Source: DASYLJ01 sp036009625 (GTDB taxonomy: Bacteria; Desulfobacterota; Binatia; DP-6). From it: a stretch of DNA of 64,000 bases. Under the pieces are notes generated by a model. That model saw nothing but the letters and a program-made list of their open reading frames with translations. It was not told where the DNA came from and ran no database searches. A program made the translations under genes and the position numbers. Positions 63,983 through 64,000 of the stretch are shown here, one piece after another. The stretch is from contig DASYLJ010000101.1 of the NCBI GenBank assembly GCA_036009625.1, forward strand, positions 5,894-69,893, given 5' to 3'. Position 1 is the first letter of the stretch; each line of letters opens with the position of its first letter.

Positions 63983-64000
63983 GGGGGGGGGGGGGGGGGG
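63983..64000. other. Terminal 18-base G run
   Basis: The window ends in 18 consecutive G after gtctgggggcgt. This looks like an assembly or read artefact at a contig end rather than genuine sequence. Confidence 0.7.

Overview
This is a GC-rich, gene-dense bacterial chromosome segment with about 67 protein genes and no rRNA, tRNA, CRISPR array, integrase or insertion sequence that I can recognise. Gene content (tandem DUF507 genes, an SPOUT-like methyltransferase between trmD and rplS, bactofilin, GTP-type PEP carboxykinase, lipoprotein-rich envelope genes) suggests a Gram-negative bacterium of the former Deltaproteobacteria, for instance a Binatota/Desulfobacterota/Myxococcota-type lineage. 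That placement is inference. The window ends in an 18-base G run, so it probably abuts a draft contig end.

Layout. 1-6758: proC (partial), a YggS-type PLP protein, a lytic transglycosylase lipoprotein, and a convergent peptidoglycan-recycling operon (LD-carboxypeptidase, serine hydrolase, Mpl). 6841-13794: DUF507 pair, groES-groEL, then ffh-rpsP-khpA-rimM-trmD-methyltransferase-rplS. 13802-19991: bactofilin, two oligopeptide-type ABC ATPases, an envelope lipoprotein and a TPR lipoprotein, then moaE-moaD-moaB. 20281-27640: miaB, a DUF4345-like membrane protein and a complete mnh/mrp Na+/H+ antiporter operon (A to G). 27860-35812: PEP carboxykinase, a dihydroorotate-dehydrogenase-like barrel, a JAMM peptidase with a histone-like tail, ketopantoate reductase, an M20 peptidase, a flippase-like membrane protein and an FAD oxidoreductase. 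35831-45019: a minus-strand lipid/sterol-type block (acyltransferase, two hot-dog hydratases, methyltransferase, GMC oxidase, PHP, DUF35, SCP-type thiolase, alpha/beta hydrolase). 45111-49221: motAB and mutS2. 49390-54588: four paralogous exported, cysteine-rich proteins with C-terminal IPT/TIG domains. 54688-63961: hslO, dsbD, a degenerate ribBA, an M28 peptidase, glmS-glmU and an L,D-transpeptidase.

Most interesting signals. (1) A two-copy intergenic element (27653-27793 and 49248-49382) has a conserved core of about 90 bases closed by 24-25 bp arms that differ between copies yet stay complementary within each copy, as expected of a structured RNA. (2) A second two-copy palindromic module lies between convergent genes. 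(3) Many genes have promoter-like boxes only 6-11 bases before the start codon, implying leaderless or near-leaderless mRNAs; five divergent gene pairs with such boxes facing both ways have starts 81-99 bases apart. (4) MoaD ends Gly-Gly-Cys rather than Gly-Gly, and a JAMM peptidase of the type that trims such tails is encoded 11 kb away. (5) The four tandem cysteine-rich exported paralogues sit beside dsbD and hslO. (6) Likely non-canonical start codons occur: CTG in trmD and ACG in a membrane protein.
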